A stretch of 64,000 bases of DNA from Nemertoderma westbladi (Eukaryota > Xenacoelomorpha > Nemertodermatida > Nemertodermatidae), in assembly GCA_032718475.1 (NCBI GenBank), contig JAUCBJ010003757.1, positions 1 through 64,000 of the forward strand, read 5' to 3'. The notes under the pieces are model-generated. The model worked only from the letters and a program-made list of their open reading frames with translations, was not told the DNA's origin and ran no database searches. Below are positions 11,406 to 19,699 of the stretch, in pieces; position 1 is the first letter of the stretch; each line of letters opens with the position of its first letter. Position numbers and translations under genes: made by a program.

Positions 11406-12082
11406 CTACAGTCTGTTAGAGGAAGTTCGAGAAAGTTGGGGAAAAGTATCCTGTATATAAGGACAGGGGCGATAAAGGACGAGGGGCGATAAGTTCTTAA
11501 AAACTCAGAACAGGGGGGCGATAAGTTCCCAACAAAAATGCAATTTATAGGGGCGATAAAGTTCCAGGGGCGATAAGGTCCTGCTTCGCTCAGGCGAGGG
11601 AATGAATAGCTGGACTGTAAAATGATAGGCCTAAATACATTAATTTATAATCTATCTACAGGATGGTGTACCTGACTACTATATATGCTGTGTGTCCTAC
11701 CGACGGCTCTGCCGCATTCTCACCCGCCGAATAAAGTAATCTCAACCGCCTTATAAAACTATAGGCCTACTGTACTGTACATTATGTACCATCCTTGATA
11801 TACGTATGACCTGACCAATAATAGTCATATTTTCATTAGTTTGAATAATTTTATCGATGATAGTAATTAGTTTATGTCAAGGATTATTATAACCTTTGCG
11901 TTTTGACTAATTATTGTCTATTATGTGTCATATACATTGTTAGGTAGGCACAGTATAAGAGGATATTGATAGATATACAGTATTACTGTATATGTATAGA
12001 AATGACGTTGTGTTATATGCCAGCTTATCATTGTTTATTATTATATTCAGAACGCTCGCTGACTTTAACTTTCTAAATACAG

Positions 12083-12217
12083 GACACCTCGATACTAACT
12101 TCCAGTATTAGAGAATATGCCAAGAAAATTAATTTGTCAGAAATGTCGGAAATGAATAGGCATGATAACGAAAAGTTGATCGACTACCCGAACGGAATTC
12201 ACGAAGGAGCAAAATAG
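12083..12217 (+). other. Short open stretch after an acceptor-like site, unassigned
   Basis: TTTCTAAATACAG (AG ending 12,082) is followed by 44 open codons beginning DTSILTSSIREYAKK and ending EGAK before a stop. The composition looks somewhat protein-like, but no family is recognised and no further exon can be joined to it. It may be chance or a transposon fragment. Confidence 0.15.
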
Positions 12218-12767
12218 CGAGAACCGGTCGCAGTACGACTATGAGCGATGATGAAGATGAATACTAAGTGGGTTCCCAACTGAACATGTGAACATGATGT
12301 TCACATGTGAACTGAACAAATGGTGCGCGATGTGCGGTTCTCATTCTGCAAAGGTTAAAGATAAAAAAAAAAAAAAATTATCTTGATCCTTATTTTTTTC
12401 GTACTCGCATGGAAAAACGAGTCGTTTAGTCTAGAGTTGACATTTCGGACTTTCAATCAAGAACTACTGGTTCGATCCTTAAAGGATCAGCTCTTTTCGG
12501 ACACAGTGATTTAAATGCCTCAGCCTAGACCAAACCCAGGCGTTCATCTTGGATTGGTCGTTAAATGGGAATCAAGGTAATTTCGGAAACAAATTGGAAG
12601 CATTTACTGTAGAAAATAACCCATGATGGTGAGCAGGCATTCATCTGGGAAACAATGGTTTACTACTGTATGGAAGATTACTACTGTATGGTGACCAGGC
12701 ATTCCTTGCCTTAATGAGTCTACAAAAATTATCCCATACGAATTCAACAATATACACCATCTTCCAA

Positions 12768-13493
12768 CAACAACCATTTTTAGCAAGTCGGAGAAAAGTC
12801 TAATTTTTCCGAACTTTCAATTTTCAAATTATTTAGCACCAACAAGCGGTTAAAATATCCCCATTTAGTAAGATTTAACCATCTCTGTTGGCTTTATTTT
12901 TCGTCTTTGGAATGAAATATCGCTTTCATTTGAACCGCCTGTAAATTCCGAACTTGAAAAACCGTTTTAAATTTCAATATCAACATCCGTAGATATTATC
13001 AAAATTCAAAGGTATACATTTTGACACGTATCGTGATAAAATTCTAATGTTTTTTTTACTCAATTCTAGAATATTAAATAAACATAATGAAGAAACAAGA
13101 GGCAGAATTTATACACTCAGATAATAAATAATAATTAATATTCTAGGAAAAAAGACAGAAAACATTAGCATTGTGTCGATTTACGTCTCAAAATATTACA
13201 TTAGATTTTTGATAAAATCTTTGGCAATTTTTGGTGAAATATAAAACGGTTTTAGGTTCGAATGTTATCTAGATTACATTCAAACGACGAAAAATAAAGC
13301 CAACAGAGATGGTTAAATATTGCTAAATAGGCAATTTCTAACGGATCGTTGTACAGCTAGTAGCTAAATTATTGAAAAATAAGATAAGATAAGTAAGAGC
13401 AGTAAGATGACGAGAAACTAAAATTCTTACCAAATTTCGTAGTATTTGATTTAAATTTGGAAAAAATCTCCGTCTTGCTAAAAATGGTTGTTG
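12768..13493. mobile_element. Palindromic MITE / foldback element, ~726 bp
   Basis: The terminal inverted repeats are CAACAACCATTTTTAGCAAG at the left and its complement at the right end (13,474-13,493). The arms continue with ACCATCTCTGTTGGCTTTAT near 12,880 mirrored near 13,285, and AACCGTTTTAAATTTCA mirrored near 13,240. Each arm is roughly 290 bases around an AT-rich centre near 13,120. There is no coding capacity, as in non-autonomous DNA elements. Target duplications are not clear. Confidence 0.7.
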
Positions 13494-13940
13494 CTTTAAG
13501 GGATATTGATGTAATTATTAATTGTTCATCTTGACGTTCTAAGCTAAGGCAGAAAACGTATATACGGTGTACAGTATATGTTCTCCAAGCTCTAACAAGT
13601 ACAGTACTTAGGTCATATTAGCATGCGAAGTTTACTTCCAGCAAGTTCCTTTGGCTGTGTGAGGTGGTCTCAAAAAAATTAGCTGCAACAATTTTTTATA
13701 TGTGTGTCAATAAAGTCGAAAGTTCTTGCAGCAATATTTATAAAATTATTGAAAAAAAATTAAAAAGATTTTATTTTTGTGCTCACCGTAATGTGCAGGT
13801 AAACTGTGAATGATTGGGACTGTAAGGTGGATATGGAAAATTGCCGTGTCAAGGAAATAATGCTCGATCCGCACCTAAGGGTGTTTATTTCTTCGGTTCA
13901 AACTTACGATTTACGGAGGTTATTTGTATGTAATAACTAT

Positions 13941-14090
13941 CTACATACTTGTGTGTAAAGTTGTAGCACTTTACAGTGTGATGATCCGAGTGGCTTTGTT
14001 ACACGAACGAACGTTAGTGAGTGAGTGAAAATAAAGCCACGAGGATCAGAACACTGTTAAGTGCTTTGTAACAAGTATGTAGGCCTATGT
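13941..14090. repeat. Imperfect ~60-bp inverted repeat (hairpin)
   Basis: The left arm has ACATACTTGT, TAGCACTTTACAGTGT and GATCCGAGTGGCTTT. The right arm carries their complements AAAGCCACGAGGATC, AACACTGTTAAGTGCTTTG and ACAAGTATGT. The loop contains CGAACGAACG and GTGAGTGAGTG. This is a transcribable hairpin or the core of a small foldback element. Confidence 0.6.
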
Positions 14091-14092
14091 AG

Positions 14093-14543
14093 TTTTATTC
14101 CAAAATTGTAACATTAAAAAATGATTGTATATATATTATAAGTGATAGAAACTGCACAAATTAAATTAGTTGTTGTATAAATAAATGTAAAAATGACATA
14201 AATTATGTTATAAATAAGTTTGCTTATATTTATCGCGGCGTTTGGAGCCATGTTATAATAACATAGCTAGGCCCTACTGGTTATTAATAGCTATACCCCG
14301 CCTAGCGTTAGGTAATGCAGTAGGCTGTCAGGCAAATTTACACCTATTGTTTACGTAGTAACCAATGACGGCGTTAAGTAATGTCCACTAAGGAGACATT
14401 ACTTAACCGACAACACCAAATACAATACTAAATGTACAGGCCAATACAATGCTGTAATGTCCTCCTCAAAAGTTGTAAAGTGCTAAATAACAACTCGCTG
14501 TTAATACAAGCGGAGTTGAGTAATGTTACAATTTTGGAATAAA
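14093..14543. mobile_element. Small element bounded by 22-bp inverted repeats
   Basis: TTTATTCCAAAATTGTAACA at 14,094 faces its complement TGTTACAATTTTGGAATAAA at 14,524-14,543. Inside, GTTAAGTAATGTC and GACATTACTTAAC form a 13-bp perfect stem at 14,373-14,407. No coding region is present. It abuts the preceding hairpin, and both may belong to one larger non-autonomous element. Confidence 0.5.
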
Positions 14544-15924
14544 CAATTTTACAGAGACATTTGTTCCATTATATTTGCTCCATTGCGAGCTTCATCCATG
14601 TTTCTGGAGTGATTAATTTTATTTATATTATTTACACATACTGTTAGTATTAATATATTTACGTCCACCACTATAGGGTATTTGTCAATTAATTCACGAA
14701 CGTACTGTACAGTACAGTAGTATATGTTGTGGTTGTCACCCGAGGATGGCGGGGAGGGGGGGGGGGGGGGGGGGGGTTAAGCGGGCGAGGCAGGGGGTGG
14801 GGGCAAAGTAGTTAATATCGCCGATCGGTGCAAGTGAAACAAGTTACCTGGAACAATGTTGCGCTAGCAACATACAACGGTTTGTAGGAATCGCGCAATA
14901 ACTAAATGGCTGACAAACAGAAATGGCGGACAAACTGAAAACTTTATGGGGAATGGCCAAATGAAATAATATTTTATTACTTTCAAGTAAGACTGGGAAC
15001 TAGGAAATTGCATCTTTACTAAAACCTAGATTCAATAACTGCCGGCCTTTGTATCTTTGTACCTTTGCATAAGCGGTGGCATAGCTAAGGCCAACAGGTG
15101 GGTTGGTCTATAATAATTACTGTGCGTTGGATGGGTTTGGAACACATGGTTTACCCAAAAGCTACCCAGTAAACATTGTGTACAAGGACGTATATTATAA
15201 CCAGATCCCAGGATATATTCCGTCTTTAAATATTAATATCATATCTATTTGAATACAAATGAGAATTATTGTATTTATATTACCGTACACGTAGAAAACG
15301 GTATGATAAATTAGCATGCTGTAGTATTGTCACGCAGTATTGAACCATCGTAAATTGTTGTTATTGTTATCTCTACAGATCATATTACTTTGGTGAAATA
15401 CTTCGTCTCTTTTAAAACCAGGTTAGATAATAGAAATATGAAGCACCGTCGTAGCAAAAACAGCCCACACCGAAACTGTCTGTCTCCTGTATGATTTCAA
15501 TAACATACAATAATTTGTGAATTATTGTCATTATTATTACTATTTAGTGCGATCTGGGAATGGGAATGATTAGAACATAATGAAAGAACAGTTTAGTTAG
15601 GCCCGTTTCCGAAGTAGCTGCACATGCAGCTTTGTACTGCTTTTTCTAAAAAGGCCAGCTGCATTGCAGCTATGGAGTTTTTTTGGCATCTATTCTTGAT
15701 GCAGTTCCTGTTTGCAGCTCATTCGCGAATGGTGAAGCTGTTTGCGCAGCCGGACAGCTGCACACGTTTTATTAGTATACTATTTTTTTAAATTAAATTT
15801 ATTGTTCTTGAACAGTATACTTTATAATATCCAACGTGTTTTGCAATCAGCTGTGCACGCAAGTCGAGCGTTGTTACAGGTTCCTTCCGATGAAATAATT
15901 CATGTATCTAACCGATTTAGGTAA
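14544..15924. other. No gene seen; G21 tract and CAGCTG-rich patch
   Basis: A G21 tract lies at 14,756-14,776. Between 15,610 and 15,765 the sequence is unusually rich in GCAGCT/AGCTGC words, including AGCTGCATTGCAGCT, a word also found in the 3' end of the LINE at 17,967. This is upstream intron of paxillin if its 5' exons lie further left. No LD-motif exon was identified. Confidence 0.4.
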
Positions 15925-16059
15925 CCAGACGATATATTCACCAGACCATCAATCAACATGTGTACCTCATTAATGGTACTTACGAAGAAATTCTGTGACT
16001 GTGTACGCCGCGTTCCTGAAGGACATTGCGCAAAGTGCAGAAGCAGAATCGACGGAACG
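15925..16059 (+). CDS. pxn: Paxillin exon: start of LIM1 (5' edge uncertain)
   Basis: The frame ends ...GHCAKCRSRIDGT, then GTAGGT at 16,060. Joined in phase 0 to the next exon ([11 protein letters not shown]), it supplies the first Cys-x2-Cys zinc ligands of LIM1. It leaves 19 residues between the second Cys and the next ligand block, exactly as in vertebrate paxillin, where an exon junction falls at this same place (GQ|VVTA). The frame is open from 15,925; acceptor candidates are the CAGs ending at 15,928 and 15,944, and the weaker AAG ending at 15,985. The LD5 helix expected just before LIM1 is not seen, so it should be on an earlier exon. The last nine exon bases are the first part of the first 27-bp repeat unit, so the authentic donor is one of hundreds of near copies. 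Confidence 0.8.
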
Positions 16060-17966
16060 GTAGGTCCTCCTAGAACCGAAGGAATGGTAGGTCCTCCTAG
16101 AACCAACGGAATGGTAGGTCCTCCTAGAACCAAAGGAATGGTAGGTCCTCCTAGAACAAAAGGAATGGTAGGTCCTCCTAGAACCAAAGGAATGGTAGGT
16201 CCTCCTAGAACCAAAGGAATGGTAGGTCCTCCTAGAACCAAAGGAATGGTAGGTCCTCCTAGAACCAAAGGAATGGTAGGTCCTCCTAGAACCAAAGGAA
16301 TGGTAGGTCCTCCTAGAAATGAAGGAATGGTAGGTCCTCCTAGAACCAAAGGAATGGTAGGTTCTCCTAGAACCAAAGGAATGGTAGGTTCTCCTAGAAC
16401 CAAAGGAATGGTAGGTTCTCCTAGAACCAAAGGAATGGTAGGTCCTCATAGAACCAAAAGAATTGTAGGTCCTCCTAGAACCAAAGGAATGGTAGGTTCT
16501 CCTAGAACCAAAGGAATGGTAGGTCCTCCTAGAACCAAAGGAATGGTAGGTTCTCCTAGAACCAAAGGAATGGTAGATCCTCATAGAACAAAAGTGATGG
16601 TAGGTCCTTCTAGAACAAAAGGAATGGTAGGTCCTCCTAGAACCAAAGGAATGGTAGGTCCTCCTAGAGCGAAAGGAATGGTAGGTCCTCCTAGAACCAA
16701 AGGAATGGTAGGTATAGGTCCTCCTAGAACCAAAGGAATGGTAGGTCCTCCTAGAACCAAAGGAATGGTAGGTTCTCCTAGAACCAAAGGAATGGTAGGT
16801 CCTCATAGAACAAAAGTGATGGTAGGTCCTTCTAGAACAAAAGGAATGGTAGGTCCTCCTAGAACCAAAGGAATGGTAGGTCCTCATAGAACCAAAGTGA
16901 TGGTAGGTCCTCCTAGAACCGAAGGAATGGTAGGTCCTCCTAGAACCAAAGGAATGGTAGGTTATCCTAGAACCAAAGGAATGGTAGGTCCTCATAGAAC
17001 AAAAGTGATGGTAGGTCCTTCTAGAACAAAAGGAATGGTAGGTCCTCCTAGAACCAAATGAATGGTAGGTCCTCCTAGAACAAAAGGAATGGTAGGTCCT
17101 CCTAGAACCAAAGGAATGGTAGGTCCTCCTAGAACCAAAGGAATAGTAGGTCCTCATAGAACCAAAGTGATGGTAGGTCCTTCTAGAACAAAAGGAATGG
17201 TAGGTCCTCCTTGAACTGAAGGAATGTTAGATCCTCCTAGTACCAAAGGAATGGTAGGTCCTCCCCTAGAACAGAATGACTGGTAGGTCCTCCTAGTACC
17301 AAAGGAATGGTAGGTCCTCCCCTAGAACAGAATGAATGGTAGGTCCTCCTAGTACCAAAGGAATGGTAGGTCCTCCCCTAGAACAGAATGAATGGTAGGT
17401 CCTCCTAGAACAAAAGGAATGGTAGGTCCTCCTAGAACCAAAGGAATGGTAGGTCCTCCTAGAACCAAAGGAATTGTAGGTCCTCCTAGAACTGAAGGAA
17501 TGGTAGGTCCTTTAGAACCAAAGGAATGGTAGGTCTTCCTAGAACAAAAGGAATGGTAGGTCCTCCTAGATCCAAAGGAATAGTAGGTCCTCCTATAACT
17601 GAATGAATGGTAGGTCCTCCTAGAACCAAAGGAATGGTAGGTCCTCTTAGAACTGAAGGAATGGTAGGTCCTCCTAGAACTGAAGGAATGGTAGATCCTC
17701 CTAGTACCAAAGGAATGGTAGGTCCTCATAGAACCAAAAGAATGGTAGGTCCTCCTAGAACCAAAAAAATGGTAGGTTCTCCTAGAACCAAAGGAATGGT
17801 AGGTTCTCCTAGAACCAAAGGAATGGTAGGTTCTCCTAGAACCAAAGGAATGGTAGGTTCTCCTAGAACCAAAGGAATGGTAGGTCCTCCTAGAACCAAA
17901 GGAATGGTAGGTTCTCCTAGAACCAAAGGAATGGCGGTAGGTCCTCATAGAACAAAAGTGATGGTA
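16060..17966. repeat. 27-bp minisatellite, first block (paxillin intron)
   Basis: Tandem units of GAATG|GTAGGTCCTCC then TAGAACCAAAG start exactly at the paxillin donor, so intron base 1 is inside unit 1. Subtypes have GGTTCTCC, GGTCCTCAT, AAAGTGATG or CCCCTAGAACAGAATGA. Because 27 is nine codons and most units lack stops, long frames are open on both strands (peptide MVGPPRTKG on plus; SFGSRRTYH or TIPLVLGGP on minus). These are repeat artefacts. The block ends in GTGATGGTA (17,958-17,966), the left copy of a target duplication. Confidence 0.97.
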
Positions 17967-19699
17967 CTACTACTAGGATCGGCATGCTGCATTGCAGCTG
18001 CATTTTTAAGAACGCTGTGCCGGCTTGTCAACAAAATTGCACCGCCACAACTCCCTATCACCCATGACATTTGCTAGATCATCCGCATCTTTAAGGCCAG
18101 TGTCCTTTAAGATGCGTCTCAAGAAAGTCATGGGCTGTCCACCATGCTTATTCACTCCATGAGGCTGCCAAAGTACAAGATTATGCACTGGCTGGTCCTC
18201 AAGGCGAAAGCAATGTCCTGCAAAGCGGAGGCGATTTTGTTCTAGTGTCAAGCTTGGGGGAACCAATGAGACACCTCCAATGTTATATAGTGTCTGGTTG
18301 GAGATGTGTGCATTGTACTTGACACAATGAACCCGGCGTAGCATTCTTGTGAATGTGCCATCCAGAGATTTGGTGTCCTCAGCAGTTAGAGCCCAGCATG
18401 GACTCCCGTAGAGGAGTACTGGAACTACTGCTGCTCTAAATAATCGGACCTTAAGTTTCCGATTAATTCTCGGTGACTTCCAAATCCTGGAAAGCCTATT
18501 CAAGGCTTCCCATGCCTTTCCCTTACGTATTCGAAGGTCCTCACCTGACTTCCGGATCCATGATCCCAGGTAACAGAAGTCGTCCACATGCTCAAGCATA
18601 CCATCCTTTGAGCTTACGCTCATCCGATCAGAGACTTGCTGAGGACTTTCAAAGTTAACTGTCAGAATTTTGGTCTTTCTGGAGTTAATAAAAAGACCAA
18701 CACTAGAAGCAGCATGTTCTAATGAGCTGAGGAGCCGTTGGGCTCCCTCTAATGATTCTGAGAGTACTCCTAAGTCATCAGCAAAGTCTAGATCAGTTAG
18801 GTACTTGGCAGGATTTCCTCGACTTCTGGAGCCAGTAGGTGGAGTTATCATCACCCCATCATCATTATAATGATCTAAGGACATGCGTAGAACATAGTCA
18901 ACCACAATAATGAACAAGAATGGTGCAAGTGTGTCTCCTTGGAGGACGCCCCATAACACTTCAAATGGTTCTGTGTCACCATCAACAGTAGACACAAATG
19001 TTGTCGAACCATCGTATACTGATCTGATTGCTGCAATAATTTCATCAGGAATCCCATATAATGAAAGTATGCTGAACATACGTGAGCGAGAGACTGAATC
19101 AAAGGCCTTGAAGAAGTCAACAAAGATAACAGCCAGATGCCTGTCTTTCTTTTTTGATAACTCTTCAATTATCCTTCTAAGTGCCAAAATGGGCTCCATG
19201 GTCCCACGACCTTTACGGAATCCATTCTGATTTCCACGGAGCAGTCTCTCAATGGGATCCCTGATGCGATTTAATAGAATCCTATTGTATAGCTTTGCAG
19301 CAATCGAGATCAATGAGATTCCCCGAAAAGAACCATAGAGTGTTAGGTTGCCCTTCTTGGGAACTGGCACCAACTTATTTGTTTTCATTTCTTGTGGGAC
19401 TCTTGTTGTTCGGTACATGTCTACTATGATGGGATAGATGAGCTTTAAACACTCAGGTATTTTAAAGACCTCAGGGGGAACACCATCTACTCCTCTGGCA
19501 CGATTGGTCTTAATGCTCTTTGCAGCAGCCTTCACTTCTGCAAAGAAGATATCGCCAGTGGGAATATCTGGGAGTACAGACTCAGACACTTTTACTTCTG
19601 TAAAGTTATCAGGCAATACCCTGTCATTATTGAGGAGCTTTTCAAAGTGGGCTTTCCAACCATTGAGGCGATCGGCTGGTGATTCAGCCTTAACCTGAT
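17967..19699 (-). mobile_element. 5'-truncated LINE inserted in the 27-bp array
   Basis: This is a 1,733-bp minus-strand insertion flanked by a 9-bp target duplication GTGATGGTA (17,958-17,966 and 19,700-19,708). Its frame is open from the truncation point (QVKAESPADRLNGW) to a stop at 18,006. Its 3' tail reads as TAG repeats, as in LINEs that end in short tandem repeats. A second fragment of the same family lies at 59,498-60,120 on the other strand. The intact frame and clean duplication suggest a fairly recent insertion that came after the array existed. Confidence 0.93.
18006..19697 (-). CDS. LINE reverse transcriptase (partial, no endonuclease)
   Basis: This is an RNA-directed DNA polymerase domain of a non-LTR retrotransposon that copies its RNA at a nicked target. 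Visible motifs, numbered from the TTG codon at 19,616, are GVDGVPPEVFK near 42, NGFRKGRGT near 131, motif A FVDFFKAFDSV near 165, GVLQGDTLAPFLF near 223, and the catalytic FADD at 278-281. A C-terminal RMLRRVHCVKYN and RLRFAGHC region follows. There is no ATG at the start, because the element is cut at its 5' side and enters mid-protein; the apurinic endonuclease is missing. The style (DFxKAFDSVxR, YGIPDEII, LLYGSPCWALT) resembles RTE-like LINEs, but the clade is a guess. The frame has no stops over 560 codons. It is antisense to paxillin. Confidence 0.88.
   Translation of the reverse strand, partial: QVKAESPADRLNGWKAHFEKLLNNDRVLPDNFTEVKVSESVLPDIPTGDIFFAEVKAAAKSIKTNRARGVDGVPPEVFKIPECLKLIYPIIVDMYRTTRVPQEMKTNKLVPVPKKGNLTLYGSFRGISLISIAAKLYNRILLNRIRDPIERLLRGNQNGFRKGRGTMEPILALRRIIEELSKKKDRHLAVIFVDFFKAFDSVSRSRMFSILSLYGIPDEIIAAIRSVYDGSTTFVSTVDGDTEPFEVLWGVLQGDTLAPFLFIIVVDYVLRMSLDHYNDDGVMITPPTGSRSRGNPAKYLTDLDFADDLGVLSESLEGAQRLLSSLEHAASSVGLFINSRKTKILTVNFESPQQVSDRMSVSSKDGMLEHVDDFCYLGSWIRKSGEDLRIRKGKAWEALNRLSRIWKSPRINRKLKVRLFRAAVVPVLLYGSPCWALTAEDTKSLDGTFTRMLRRVHCVKYNAHISNQTLYNIGGVSLVPPSLTLEQNRLRFAGHCFRLEDQPVHNLVLWQPHGVNKHGGQPMTFLRRILKDTGLKDADDLANVMGDRELWRCNFVDKPAQRS

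Larger units (their letters stand above)
9490..11590. mobile_element. Foldback-like element with subrepeat-built inverted arms
   Basis: The left arm (about 9,500-9,664) is built of ~16-17-bp units CTTATCGCCCCTGGGAA. The right arm (about 11,464-11,583) has the same units inverted (GGGGCGATAAGTTC). The outer edges also mirror each other: CTCAGGGCGA...GGCCTTATCGCCCC on the left and, inverted, CCTGAGCGA...GACCTTATCGCCCC on the right. Long inverted arms made of short tandem repeats are the hallmark of foldback elements such as Drosophila FB and sea-urchin TU. The interior holds a LINE remnant and a 63-bp array, so it carries no transposase of its own. Target duplications were not identified. Confidence 0.6.

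Noticed and set aside
15360-15470. Candidate paxillin LD-motif exon after CTCTACAG
   Set aside because: The acceptor is good, but no frame encodes an LDxLLxxL helix and the only open frame is 14 residues long.
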